Part shown: piece by piece, positions 1 through 6,736 of the stretch | Numbering within the stretch: position 1 is the first letter of the stretch | Layout: each line of letters starts with the position of its first letter | Assembly: GCA_020849825.1 (NCBI GenBank) | Contig: JADZFP010000403.1 | Location: forward strand, 1 to 8,110 | Length of the DNA: 8,110 nt | Direction of reading: 5' to 3' | Source of the DNA: Saprospiraceae bacterium | GTDB taxonomy: Bacteria; Bacteroidota; Bacteroidia; Chitinophagales; Saprospiraceae | The notes under the pieces: generated by a model | What the model was told of the DNA's origin: nothing | What the model saw: the letters and a program-made list of their open reading frames with translations, nothing else | Databases searched by the model: none | Program-made: the position numbers and the translations under genes

Positions 1-668
1 ATCTTGCTGCCCACCTTGCTGAAGGTGATGCCTTCGCGCAGTTCCACAGAGACCGGCGTGACCGGTACGCGGCCGTTGGCCAGCATGAGAAATTCCAGGT
101 CGAAGAGAAAGCGGTCGATGGTAGTTTCCAGAAATACGGCTTTGCCGGCCTGATCGAAACCTTTCAGGCCGCACTGGGAGTCGTCGATGGGTTGCTGGAG
201 TACATTCCGGAGCAGCCAGCGCAGGCTTTTAGACAGGCGGCGGCGAAACGGCGGTACCTTTTCGTAGTAAGCCGTATCGCGGTTGCCCGCGGCTATGCCG
301 CCCTTGCCGAGCAATACTTCCACGATGCGCCGCATGCTGGCGGGTGTGTAGGGAAAGTCGGCGTCGGTCACCAGGCAATAGCCGGCATCGGAAGCGGCAA
401 CGCCCTGGCGGAGCGCATGTCCTTTTCCCCGGTTTTCCGTGTAACTCACCACTTGCACGTCGGGCAGCAGGCGGCGGAGCGCGTCGAAGTTTGCTTCGGT
501 GGCATTGCGCGGTGATCCGTCGTTGACCACAATCAGGCCCGTTTTCGGGACCAGATCGGCTATTTGTTGTCTGAAATCGAGGAATTTAGCCGCCAGCGCC
601 GCTTCCCAGCCGTCTGGCGGGTTGTAACACGGTACGATGACGTGGAGGCGAACGGAATTGGACTGCAA
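1..668 (-). CDS. Family 2 glycosyltransferase, dolichyl/polyprenyl-phosphate sugar transferase-like (3' end cut off by window)
   Basis: The minus strand encodes at least 222 residues of a GT-A fold, family 2 glycosyltransferase. Visible landmarks are the N-terminal strand LHVIVPCYNPP (about residues 8-18), IVVNDGSP (about 47-54), the ENRGKGHALRQG motif, the metal/nucleotide-sugar DxD in TDADFPY, and DDSQCGLKGF, which resembles the D(T/S)QCGFKGF motif of ALG5/DPM1-like enzymes. Such proteins move a sugar from a nucleotide donor to a polyprenyl phosphate at the cytoplasmic membrane; that substrate is inferred from family, not shown here. No ATG or GTG lies in frame near the N-terminus, so TTG at 668 is chosen. 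It sits about 30 nt downstream of a TACCTTTG box. The reading frame runs off the left edge, so any C-terminal membrane segments are not visible. It is divergent from the CHRD gene. Confidence 0.9.
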   Translation of the reverse strand, partial: MQSNSVRLHVIVPCYNPPDGWEAALAAKFLDFRQQIADLVPKTGLIVVNDGSPRNATEANFDALRRLLPDVQVVSYTENRGKGHALRQGVAASDAGYCLVTDADFPYTPASMRRIVEVLLGKGGIAAGNRDTAYYEKVPPFRRRLSKSLRWLLRNVLQQPIDDSQCGLKGFDQAGKAVFLETTIDRFLFDLEFLMLANGRVPVTPVSVELREGITFSKVGSK

Positions 669-828
669 GGTGGAAAAGCCGTTTTTGGAAGGCAGGCAAA
701 GGTAGGAAAAGTGGCAGGCTTTGGTTGTTTTGAATAAAAATATGCGCGCATTTGGACATAAATGCCGTTATAAATTGCTCATCTTTATTCGCTCGTTATG
801 CGTTTTTTTTAACCAAAATCGATTTAAA
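669..828. promoter_or_regulatory. Divergent intergenic region between glycosyltransferase and CHRD gene
   Basis: This 160-bp AT-rich spacer must hold the start signals of both divergent genes. The leftward -7 box is at 697-704. For the rightward CHRD gene no good TAnnTTTG match is visible: a TTTG at 751-754 and a weak CATCTTTA at 780-787 are about 25 bp apart, wider than usual. A run of eight T (803-810) lies in the presumed leader. No other repeat or hairpin was seen. Confidence 0.35.
697..704 (-). promoter_or_regulatory. Putative Bacteroidota -7 promoter element (TACCTTTG) for the glycosyltransferase
   Basis: Read on the minus strand, this is TACCTTTG, a full match to the Bacteroidota -7 consensus TAnnTTTG. 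Transcription would start near 690, giving a leader of about 20 nt before the TTG at 668. No clear TTTG -33 element is visible upstream, so the call rests on the -7 match and its position. Confidence 0.5.
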
Positions 829-2610
829 ATGAAAAGAATGACTACCCTGTGGCTGCTATTGCTGCCTCTGCTGAGCTTTGCTCAAATTGCCAACAACCGC
901 ATTCTCTTTACTGCCGAACTCAATGGTCAACAAGAGGCCCCGCCGGTCAACACAACGGCCCAGGGCCTGGCGACCTTTCTGGTTTCCGAAGACCGGAGCA
1001 CTGTGCTGATACACGGCGTGTTTACCGGATTGAGCGGACCAGTGACCGGCTGTCACTTGCATCTGGCGCCGGAAGGCGTCGCCGGGCCGGTGTTTTTTGA
1101 CCTGAGCGCTCAGGTCGTCGGCAACAGTTTGAGGGCAGATGTGCCGCTGCCGGCCGGCTTTTTTACCAATGCCCTGAACAACCGCCTTTATCTCAATGTG
1201 CATACGGCCGCTCATCCTTCGGGCGAAATACGTGGCCAGTTGTCGATCAAAACGGATGTTATTTTCGGTACGGCTCTCGATGGCGCCAGCGAAGTACCGC
1301 CGGTCAGTACCACGGCCAGCGGAATCTTCGAGTTTTTTTACTCGCCCGGACAAAACAAGGGGCAATACTTTGCCGTGGTCGACGGGCTCTCCGGTCCAAT
1401 CACCGCCGCCCATTTGCACGACGGCCCGGCCGGCGCCACAGGTCCGGTGTATGTACCGCTAACCGTGACATCCAGTAATACACTGGTTGGAGAGATTGAC
1501 TTTACTGCTCTCCCCGATTTTTTTAACAAATTGAGCGCCGAGAACCTGTACATCAATATTCACACGGCAGCCAACCCCGGAGGAGAAGTGCGCGGCCAGG
1601 TTCACTCCCCCGGCCCGTTTTGTTTCGATGCCTTGCTCAATGGCGACCAGGAGACGCCCCCGGTGGCGAGCGGCGCCGGCGGATTGGCCGTGGCCACGCT
1701 GACCGCCAATCTCGATACGCTGGTGTATAAGGTGACTTTTCACGGACTTACGCCCACCGCCGCGCATTTTCACCGGGGGGCAGCAGGTGCCTCCGGTCCG
1801 GTGATTTTACCCTTGACGCAAAGCAACTACCCCAATTTTTATGCTGGCCGGGTGCCGGTATCGGCCGATGTCGCCAGTGATTTTATCCGCGGCGACGTCT
1901 ACGTCAACATTCATACCGCCGCCCATCCAAATGGTGAAATACGCGGCCAGATGCAGCCTTTGCTGCGAACGATTTATGCATTCGACCTTTGCGGACAACA
2001 GGAAGTGCCGCCGAATACCTCGCTGGCAGAGGGCGTTGCAATAGTGAGTATGAGTCGTTTGAATACACACCTCGACTATGCGTACATCGTCGACGGCCTC
2101 AGCGGTATGGCCACGGCTGCGCATGTGCACACCGGGGCGAGTGGCGTAGCGGGACCAGTGTTGTTGCCGGTATCTCTCCCCGATCCTGTCGGCTCCGGTC
2201 AGTTTGAAGCAGATGGCAATTTGTTCGTCCAATTGGAATCAGGCAATACCTACCTGAATGTTCACACCGCTGCTTTCCCTGGCGGTGAAATCCGGGGACA
2301 GATCGTGCGATCGGAGGTGTGCGAACCGGCAAGCAATACAACGGAGCCCTTGCTGGATGAAATAAAATTGTGGCCTAATCCGGCGCGCGACAGAGCGGAA
2401 TTATCGGTGCATATCCGCAAGGCATTTGCCGGTCAGATTGTGCTGCGGAATACTCTGGGTCAAATGATATGGGCACAAAACCAGGACTTTGCAACAGGCG
2501 AAATGCGGTTGCCGGTCGATTTGGCAGGGCTTTCCGCAGGATTATTCCTGCTGGAAATACGTAGCGCCGGCGAGGGTACGCTTGCTGTTTTAAAAATTAC
2601 GGTTCACTGA
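829..2610 (+). CDS. Secreted protein with four CHRD domains and a C-terminal T9SS sorting domain
   Basis: A 593-residue exported protein. Residues 1-19 form a signal peptide (MKRMTT, a leucine-rich core, then SFAQ). Four CHRD domains follow at about 26-138, 145-257, 265-374 and 383-491. Each opens with a G-x-x-E-x-PP motif (GQQEAPP, GASEVPP, GDQETPP, GQQEVPP), has a central HxH (HLH, HLH, HFH, HVH) and closes with HTAA.P.GE[IV]RGQ. Residues about 510-593 (LWPNPARDRAEL to the end) match the type A T9SS sorting domain, so the protein should cross the outer membrane and be anchored or released. CHRD domains were first described in chordin; their bacterial role is not established. The ATG at 829 is preferred over in-frame upstream starts because it begins the signal peptide. 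There is no Shine-Dalgarno sequence, only an A-rich leader. Confidence 0.93.
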   Translation: MKRMTTLWLLLLPLLSFAQIANNRILFTAELNGQQEAPPVNTTAQGLATFLVSEDRSTVLIHGVFTGLSGPVTGCHLHLAPEGVAGPVFFDLSAQVVGNSLRADVPLPAGFFTNALNNRLYLNVHTAAHPSGEIRGQLSIKTDVIFGTALDGASEVPPVSTTASGIFEFFYSPGQNKGQYFAVVDGLSGPITAAHLHDGPAGATGPVYVPLTVTSSNTLVGEIDFTALPDFFNKLSAENLYINIHTAANPGGEVRGQVHSPGPFCFDALLNGDQETPPVASGAGGLAVATLTANLDTLVYKVTFHGLTPTAAHFHRGAAGASGPVILPLTQSNYPNFYAGRVPVSADVASDFIRGDVYVNIHTAAHPNGEIRGQMQPLLRTIYAFDLCGQQEVPPNTSLAEGVAIVSMSRLNTHLDYAYIVDGLSGMATAAHVHTGASGVAGPVLLPVSLPDPVGSGQFEADGNLFVQLESGNTYLNVHTAAFPGGEIRGQIVRSEVCEPASNTTEPLLDEIKLWPNPARDRAELSVHIRKAFAGQIVLRNTLGQMIWAQNQDFATGEMRLPVDLAGLSAGLFLLEIRSAGEGTLAVLKITVH

Positions 2611-2634
2611 TAACGACGTTCAAGAATTTTCAAC

Positions 2635-2686
2635 CGGAGGCGCAGGCACGCGGAGAAATATCGTTGCTTTGCGTGCCGCACCTCCG
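2635..2686. repeat. Imperfect inverted repeat (hairpin) between CHRD gene and second glycosyltransferase
   Basis: The left arm 2635-2651 and right arm 2671-2686 pair as 6 bp (CGGAGG/CCTCCG), a mismatch, 2 bp, a one-base bulge and 7 bp (GGCACGC/GCGTGCC), around a 19-nt loop. No T-run follows on either strand, so it is not a standard intrinsic terminator. It could cap the 3' end of the CHRD mRNA or be a degenerate copy of a dispersed repeat. Confidence 0.6.
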
Positions 2687-2700
2687 TGCAACAACCCGAA

Positions 2701-3576
2701 ATGAAAGTCGCCGGTTTTACCTTTATCCGCAATGCCGTGCTTTACGACTACCCGGTCGTGGAAGCCATCCGCTCCATCCTGCCGCTGTGCGATTACTTCG
2801 TCGTGGCCGTGGGGCGCTCCGACGACGAAACGCTCGATCTGGTGCGCAGCATTGGCGACCCGAAGATTCAGGTCGTAGAGACCGTCTGGGACGATTCGCT
2901 GCGCGAGGGCGGCCGGGTGCTGGCTGTGGAAACCGACAAGGCTTTTGCCGCCATACCGCCCGAGTACGACTGGGCATTTTACATCCAGGCCGACGAATGT
3001 GTGCACGAGGCCGACTGGCCAGCCATTTCTTCCGCCATGGCGCGCTGGCACGGCGATCCGGCGACGGAAGGGCTCTTGTTTCGTTACAGGCATTTTTACG
3101 GTTCTTACGATTTTTTGGGCGTCAGCCGGCGCTGGTACCGCCGCGAGGTGCGCATTGTCCGCAACGACAAAAACATCCGCTCCTACCGCGATGCCCAGGG
3201 ATTCCGCTGGTCCGATGGCCGCAAACTGCGCGTCCGGGCCGTCGATGCCGCCATTTACCACTACGGCTGGGTGAAACACCCGGCAGCCCAGCAACAAAAG
3301 CAGCTGAATTTCAATCGCTTGTGGCATACCGACGACCGCGTGCGCGAAATGGTCGGCGAGGCAGAAACGTATGCCTACAACGGTGCGGAGCCGCTCCAGC
3401 GCTTCGAGGGTAGCCATCCGGCCGTGATGCAGCCCCGCATTGCTGCCGCCAACTGGCAATTCGACGGCGATCCCACCCGCGCCCGCTGGTCGCTGAAAGA
3501 CAGGGCTTCGAATTTCCTTGAAAAAACAACCGGCTGGCGCCCCGGAGAATACCGCAACTTTGTGTTGCTGCGTTAA
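2701..3576 (+). CDS. Glycosyltransferase family 2-like protein
   Basis: A soluble 291-residue protein with no signal peptide or membrane segment. The N-terminus MKVAGFTFIRNAV, then DYFVVAVGRSDDETLDLV (residues 31-48), resembles the first strand and nucleotide-binding region of family 2 glycosyltransferases. In the position of the usual DxD there is IQADECVHE (95-103), with D98 and E99 as likely metal ligands. The RRWYRREVRIVRN stretch in the middle and the later YHYGWVKHP segment are typical of a glycosyltransferase group common in Bacteroidota, but the donor and acceptor cannot be told. The ATG at 2701 is chosen. A GTG at 2686 would add five residues but lies inside the inverted repeat. A TTGCTTTG box at 2664-2671 could be the -7 promoter. 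The stop codon ends 6 nt before the regulator gene, so the two may be cotranscribed. Confidence 0.82.
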   Translation: MKVAGFTFIRNAVLYDYPVVEAIRSILPLCDYFVVAVGRSDDETLDLVRSIGDPKIQVVETVWDDSLREGGRVLAVETDKAFAAIPPEYDWAFYIQADECVHEADWPAISSAMARWHGDPATEGLLFRYRHFYGSYDFLGVSRRWYRREVRIVRNDKNIRSYRDAQGFRWSDGRKLRVRAVDAAIYHYGWVKHPAAQQQKQLNFNRLWHTDDRVREMVGEAETYAYNGAEPLQRFEGSHPAVMQPRIAAANWQFDGDPTRARWSLKDRASNFLEKTTGWRPGEYRNFVLLR

Positions 3577-3582
3577 AACATC

Positions 3583-4143
3583 ATGGTGCTTTATATCAAA
3601 AATATGGTCTGCGCTCGCTGCAAATGGGTCGTTTCCAAACTGTTGGAAGCGCATCAACTGACGCCGCGATCGATCGAGCTGGGCGAGATCGACCTTGTTG
3701 AATCCCCAACGCAGGACCAACTCGCAGCCCTTGACGCCGACCTTCAGGAACACGGCTTCGAATTGCTCGAAGACCGCCAGAGCCGCCTCGTGAGCCAAAT
3801 CAAAACCGCGGTGGTCGAGTATGTGCGCAACCAGCACGGCGAACGCAGCGAAAACCTGTCCGACTACCTCGTCCGGCACCTGCATCAGGACTATTCCGCG
3901 CTCAGCCACTTGTTTTCTTCGGTCGAAGGCGCCACCCTCGAACAATACCATATCGCGCAGCGTATCGAGCGCGCCAAGGAATTGCTGGTGTACAACGAAC
4001 TGACCCTCAACGAGATCGCCTGGCAACTCGGCTACAGCAGCGTGGCGCACCTCAGTGCGCAATTCAAAAAAGTTACCGGCCTGACTCCCACCCATTTCAA
4101 AACACTCGGCGCCCGCAAACGCAAAGGACTGGAAGAAGTGTAG
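3583..4143 (+). CDS. AraC-family transcriptional regulator with N-terminal HMA-like metal-binding domain
   Basis: A 186-residue two-part protein. Residues 1-64 look like a complete HMA-type (ferredoxin-like) fold: a first strand LYIKN, the ligand motif MVCARC with cysteines 10 and 13, a helix, and an ending GFELLED like the last strand of HMA domains. Residues about 90-178 are an AraC/XylS DNA-binding region: a degenerate first helix-turn-helix (LSDYLVRHLHQDYSALSHLF) and a well-kept second one (LTLNEIAWQLGYSSVAHLS, then FKKVTGLTPTHFK). There is no sugar-binding cupin as in AraC itself. This pairing is known in Bacteroidota beside heavy-metal ATPases. Metal sensing through C10/C13, with Cu+ likeliest from the next gene, is inference. 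It starts 6 nt after the glycosyltransferase stop without a Shine-Dalgarno sequence. The probable target is the direct repeat before copA. Confidence 0.88.
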   Translation: MVLYIKNMVCARCKWVVSKLLEAHQLTPRSIELGEIDLVESPTQDQLAALDADLQEHGFELLEDRQSRLVSQIKTAVVEYVRNQHGERSENLSDYLVRHLHQDYSALSHLFSSVEGATLEQYHIAQRIERAKELLVYNELTLNEIAWQLGYSSVAHLSAQFKKVTGLTPTHFKTLGARKRKGLEEV

Positions 4144-4153
4144 GGGCATTAAT

Positions 4154-4187
4154 AAATCATGTAACATCTTTCCAAAATCCTGTAACA
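4154..4187 (+). promoter_or_regulatory. Candidate AraC-type operator: direct repeat with 21-bp period upstream of copA
   Basis: Two 13-nt half-sites, 4154-4166 (AAATCATGTAACA) and 4175-4187 (AAATCCTGTAACA), match at 12 of 13 positions and are exactly 21 bp apart, so both face the same side of the helix. This is the spacing of classical AraC half-sites. The second copy covers the place expected for the -33 element given the -7 box at 4208-4215, as for an activator touching RNA polymerase. The regulator that would bind is encoded immediately upstream. Confidence 0.6.
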
Positions 4188-4207
4188 CGCCCCGTTCGTT
4201 CAGCCCG

Positions 4208-4215
4208 GATCTTTG
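4208..4215 (+). promoter_or_regulatory. Putative -7 promoter element of copA (GATCTTTG)
   Basis: GATCTTTG matches TAnnTTTG at five of the six fixed positions. Transcription would begin near 4222, leaving about 10 nt of leader before the ATG at 4232. There is no recognisable TTTG -33 element; that space is occupied by the second operator half-site, which fits a promoter that depends on an activator. Confidence 0.45.
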
Positions 4216-4231
4216 CATAAAAAATAAGATC

Positions 4232-6478
4232 ATGGCAATCGATGCACCTCCGGCTACTTCAACTAAAGGACTTCAAAAACAGTTTCCTGTCACGGGAATG
4301 AGCTGTGCCGCCTGTGCCGTGAGCGTGGAAGACATCGTAGGGCAACAAGCCGGCGTACAGGATGCTTCGGTCAATTTCGCTACCCAAACCCTGCAGGTCA
4401 CTTTCGACCCGGTGCTGGTGTCGCCTGAAAAAATACAGGCGGCCGTGCGGGCCGGCGGCTATGATTTGATTGTAGCCGAGGAGCAGGAAGAAGCCGCCGA
4501 ACAGCAAAGGCAGCAAAAAGAAATCGCTTTGCACCGGCTGCGCCGCCAGACCCTCTGGGCCGCCCTGTTGAGCGCGCCGGTGGTCGTGCTGGGTATGTTT
4601 CTTATGAATCTTCCCGGCGCCAACTGGATCATGATGGCGCTGAGCGCCCCGGTGGTGTTCGTACTGGGCGCCCGGTTTTTCAAAGGCGCCTGGCAGCAGG
4701 CCCGGCTGGGCAAGGCCAACATGGACACCCTTGTTGCCCTCAGTACCGGGATTGCCTTTGTTTTCAGCGCATTCAACACCCTTTTCCCCGAATTTTTTCA
4801 CCGACAGGGTTTGCACGGGCATGTCTATTTTGAAGCCGCTGCCGTGGTTGTGGCTTTTATTCTTTTGGGCAAATTGCTCGAAGAAAGGGCCAAGGCAAGC
4901 ACTTCTTCCGCCATAAAAAAACTGATCGGGCTTCAACCCAAAACCGTTCACATCCTGCGCGATGGCATCGAACGCGAAGTCGGTATCGCCGAGGTATTGA
5001 TCGGCGATACACTGTTGGTACGGCCCGGCGAACGGGTAGCCCTCGACGGCGTCGTGGTATCGGGCCAGTCCTTTGTTGATGAAAGCCTGCTCACGGGCGA
5101 ACCGCTGGCTGTGGAAAAAGTTACCGGAAACGCGGTTTTTGCCGGCACGATCAATCAAAAAGGCAGTTTTCAGTTTCGGGCCGACAAACTGGGCAGCGAA
5201 ACCCTGCTTGCGCAGATTATCCGGCAGGTGCAACAGGCCCAGGGCAGCAAGGCGCCCGTGCAGAAACTGGTCGACAAAATCGCAGGCATTTTCGTGCCGG
5301 TAGTCATTGGCATCGCCGCACTCACATTCATCGTCTGGCTGCTGGCCGGCGGCGACAACGCCCTGGCCCATGCCCTGCTCACCAGCGTGACAGTGCTGGT
5401 AATTGCCTGCCCCTGTGCATTAGGACTGGCAACGCCTACCGCCATCATGGTCGGCATGGGGAAAGGCGCTGAAAACGGTATGCTGATTCGAGACGCTGAA
5501 AGTCTCGAAACGGCTTATCGGGTGGACACAGTGGCGCTCGACAAAACGGGTACGCTCACCGAGGGCAGGCCGCGGGTAACCGGTTTTTACGCCTTTTCAG
5601 AAGATAAATCGGGTCAATTAGCCGTTTTATCGGCTCTTGAAAAACGCTCCGAACACCCCCTGGCCGAGGCAATTGTCGCCTACACCGGTCAAAAAAACGC
5701 CGATGCCGCGCCCCTGGAATATTTTGAAAGTCATACGGGCAAAGGAGTGTCGGGTATTTTTCAACAAAAAAAATACTACGTCGGCAGTCCGGCCTGGATC
5801 GAATCATTGGAGATAAAAATGACCGATGCCGGTCGTGCACAGGTCGCACAATGGCAAAAGGAGGCCCACACCGTGGTGCTTTTTGCCAGTGAAAATGAAG
5901 TCCTTGCCGCCATTGCCATTGCCGACCCCATCAAGCCGGGCGCCGAAGCAGCAGTTGCCGCGTTGCAAAAAGCGGGTATCGAAGTTATGTTGCTGACCGG
6001 CGATCATCAGGCGACCGCGGCAGCCGTGGCCGCCCAACTCGGGATACATTCTTTTGAAGCCGGCTTGTTGCCCGGTGAAAAAGCCGCCCGCATACGTGCG
6101 TTGCAAGCCCGGGGCAGGGTTGTGGCCATGGCTGGCGACGGCATCAACGACGCCGAAGCCCTGGCGCAGGCCGATGTGGGTATTGCTATGGGCAGCGGCG
6201 CCGACATCGCGATGGAAACTGCCAGGATAACCCTGATCTCAAACGATCCGCGGCATTTGTCCAAAGCCTTGCACCTGTCGCGGCTGACCGTAAGCACGAT
6301 ACGCCAGAACCTGTTTTGGGCATTTGTCTACAACCTCGTCGGCATCCCGCTGGCCGCCGGGGTGTTGTACCCTTTCAATGGTTTTTTACTCAATCCCATG
6401 ATCGCCGGCGCCGCCATGGCGCTGAGTTCGGTCTCGGTTGTAGGCAATAGTTTGCGGCTCAAAACCAAACAGTTGTAA
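4232..6478 (+). CDS. copA: Copper-translocating P-type ATPase (P1B-1), Cu+ exporter CopA
   Basis: A 748-residue ATP-driven Cu+ pump of the cytoplasmic membrane. There is one N-terminal HMA domain (about 16-82) with MSCAAC, C25 and C28. Eight membrane segments are visible near 107-125, 131-150, 166-182, 197-216, 353-372, 380-405, 690-712 and 719-740. The actuator motif is TGE (288-290), the phosphorylated aspartate D437 lies in DKTGT, the nucleotide-binding HP is in SEHPLA (475-476), and the hinge is GDGIND (635-640). The transport-site residues fit the P1B-1 (Cu+/Ag+) class: CPC at 393-395, YN at 700-701 and MALSS at 729-733. The length is normal and all catalytic residues are intact. It follows the regulator after 88 bp holding a candidate operator and promoter, and precedes the small HMA gene by 25 bp. 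Cu+ is the likely substrate; Ag+ would also fit. Confidence 0.96.
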   Translation: MAIDAPPATSTKGLQKQFPVTGMSCAACAVSVEDIVGQQAGVQDASVNFATQTLQVTFDPVLVSPEKIQAAVRAGGYDLIVAEEQEEAAEQQRQQKEIALHRLRRQTLWAALLSAPVVVLGMFLMNLPGANWIMMALSAPVVFVLGARFFKGAWQQARLGKANMDTLVALSTGIAFVFSAFNTLFPEFFHRQGLHGHVYFEAAAVVVAFILLGKLLEERAKASTSSAIKKLIGLQPKTVHILRDGIEREVGIAEVLIGDTLLVRPGERVALDGVVVSGQSFVDESLLTGEPLAVEKVTGNAVFAGTINQKGSFQFRADKLGSETLLAQIIRQVQQAQGSKAPVQKLVDKIAGIFVPVVIGIAALTFIVWLLAGGDNALAHALLTSVTVLVIACPCALGLATPTAIMVGMGKGAENGMLIRDAESLETAYRVDTVALDKTGTLTEGRPRVTGFYAFSEDKSGQLAVLSALEKRSEHPLAEAIVAYTGQKNADAAPLEYFESHTGKGVSGIFQQKKYYVGSPAWIESLEIKMTDAGRAQVAQWQKEAHTVVLFASENEVLAAIAIADPIKPGAEAAVAALQKAGIEVMLLTGDHQATAAAVAAQLGIHSFEAGLLPGEKAARIRALQARGRVVAMAGDGINDAEALAQADVGIAMGSGADIAMETARITLISNDPRHLSKALHLSRLTVSTIRQNLFWAFVYNLVGIPLAAGVLYPFNGFLLNPMIAGAAMALSSVSVVGNSLRLKTKQL

Positions 6479-6503
6479 TTTGATAAATATAAACGAGGCC
6501 ATC

Positions 6504-6722
6504 ATGTCAAATAAAAAATTCAAAACCAACATCAAGTGTTCCGCCTGCGTGGCCAAGGTCGCGCCTGCCCTCGACGAAACTTTTGGAGCCGGCAACTGGG
6601 CGGTCGATCTCCAGCACCCCGACCGTCTGCTGGCCGTGCCCGACACTGCCGATCTGACAATCGTCGCCGAAGCCCTGGCCAAAACGGGGTATCAGGCAGT
6701 GGAAGAATTGGTTAATCGGTGA
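6504..6722 (+). CDS. Small cytoplasmic heavy-metal-associated (HMA) domain protein, CopZ-like
   Basis: A 72-residue protein consisting of one HMA domain, with metal-ligand motif KCSAC (C12 and C15) and a last strand TGYQAVEEL. It has no signal peptide, so it should be cytoplasmic. The residue two before the first cysteine is isoleucine, not the usual methionine of Atx1/CopZ chaperones, as in a divergent Bacteroidota HMA group. The likely role is to carry or buffer Cu+ for CopA, inferred from domain and position. The ATG at 6504 is chosen over an in-frame TTG at 6480 because GAGG at 6495-6498 lies 5 nt upstream, a Shine-Dalgarno-like site rare in this phylum. The last codons (Glu-Leu-Val-Asn-Arg-stop) lie inside an 8-bp tandem repeat that is part of a large inverted repeat, so the C-terminus has probably been reshaped by it. 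Confidence 0.88.
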   Translation: MSNKKFKTNIKCSACVAKVAPALDETFGAGNWAVDLQHPDRLLAVPDTADLTIVAEALAKTGYQAVEELVNR

Positions 6723-6736
6723 ATTGGTGAATTGGT
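6705..6736 (+). repeat. Octamer tandem repeat, left outer end of the large inverted repeat
   Basis: Four consecutive 8-bp units: GAATTGGT, TAATCGGT, GAATTGGT, GAATTGGT. The first two code for the end of the small HMA protein, and the TGA stop at 6720-6722 spans the junction of units two and three. Confidence 0.85.

Noticed and set aside
623..629. Another TGTAACA, the core of the proposed operator
   Set aside because: It is a single copy inside the glycosyltransferase coding sequence (Pro-Cys-Tyr-Asn codons on the other strand) with no partner 21 bp away; chance match.
803..810. Run of eight T upstream of the CHRD gene, considered as a phase-variable tract or terminator
   Set aside because: No hairpin precedes it, and no promoter elements can be placed confidently on each side, so a spacing effect cannot be argued.
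2620..4233. Minus-strand open frame of 537 codons opposite the second glycosyltransferase and the regulator
   Set aside because: The plus strand here encodes two recognisable protein families with good motifs. The antisense translation shows no family resemblance and is explained by codon bias in G+C-rich DNA.
4259..5371. Minus-strand open frame of 370 codons opposite copA
   Set aside because: It lies wholly within the well-supported copA gene and its translation has no recognisable motif; it is a codon-bias shadow.
5766..5773. Run of eight A within copA, considered as a programmed slippage or phase-variation site
   Set aside because: It encodes ordinary Lys codons in the nucleotide-binding domain, the frame is intact, and there is no downstream alternative frame of interest.
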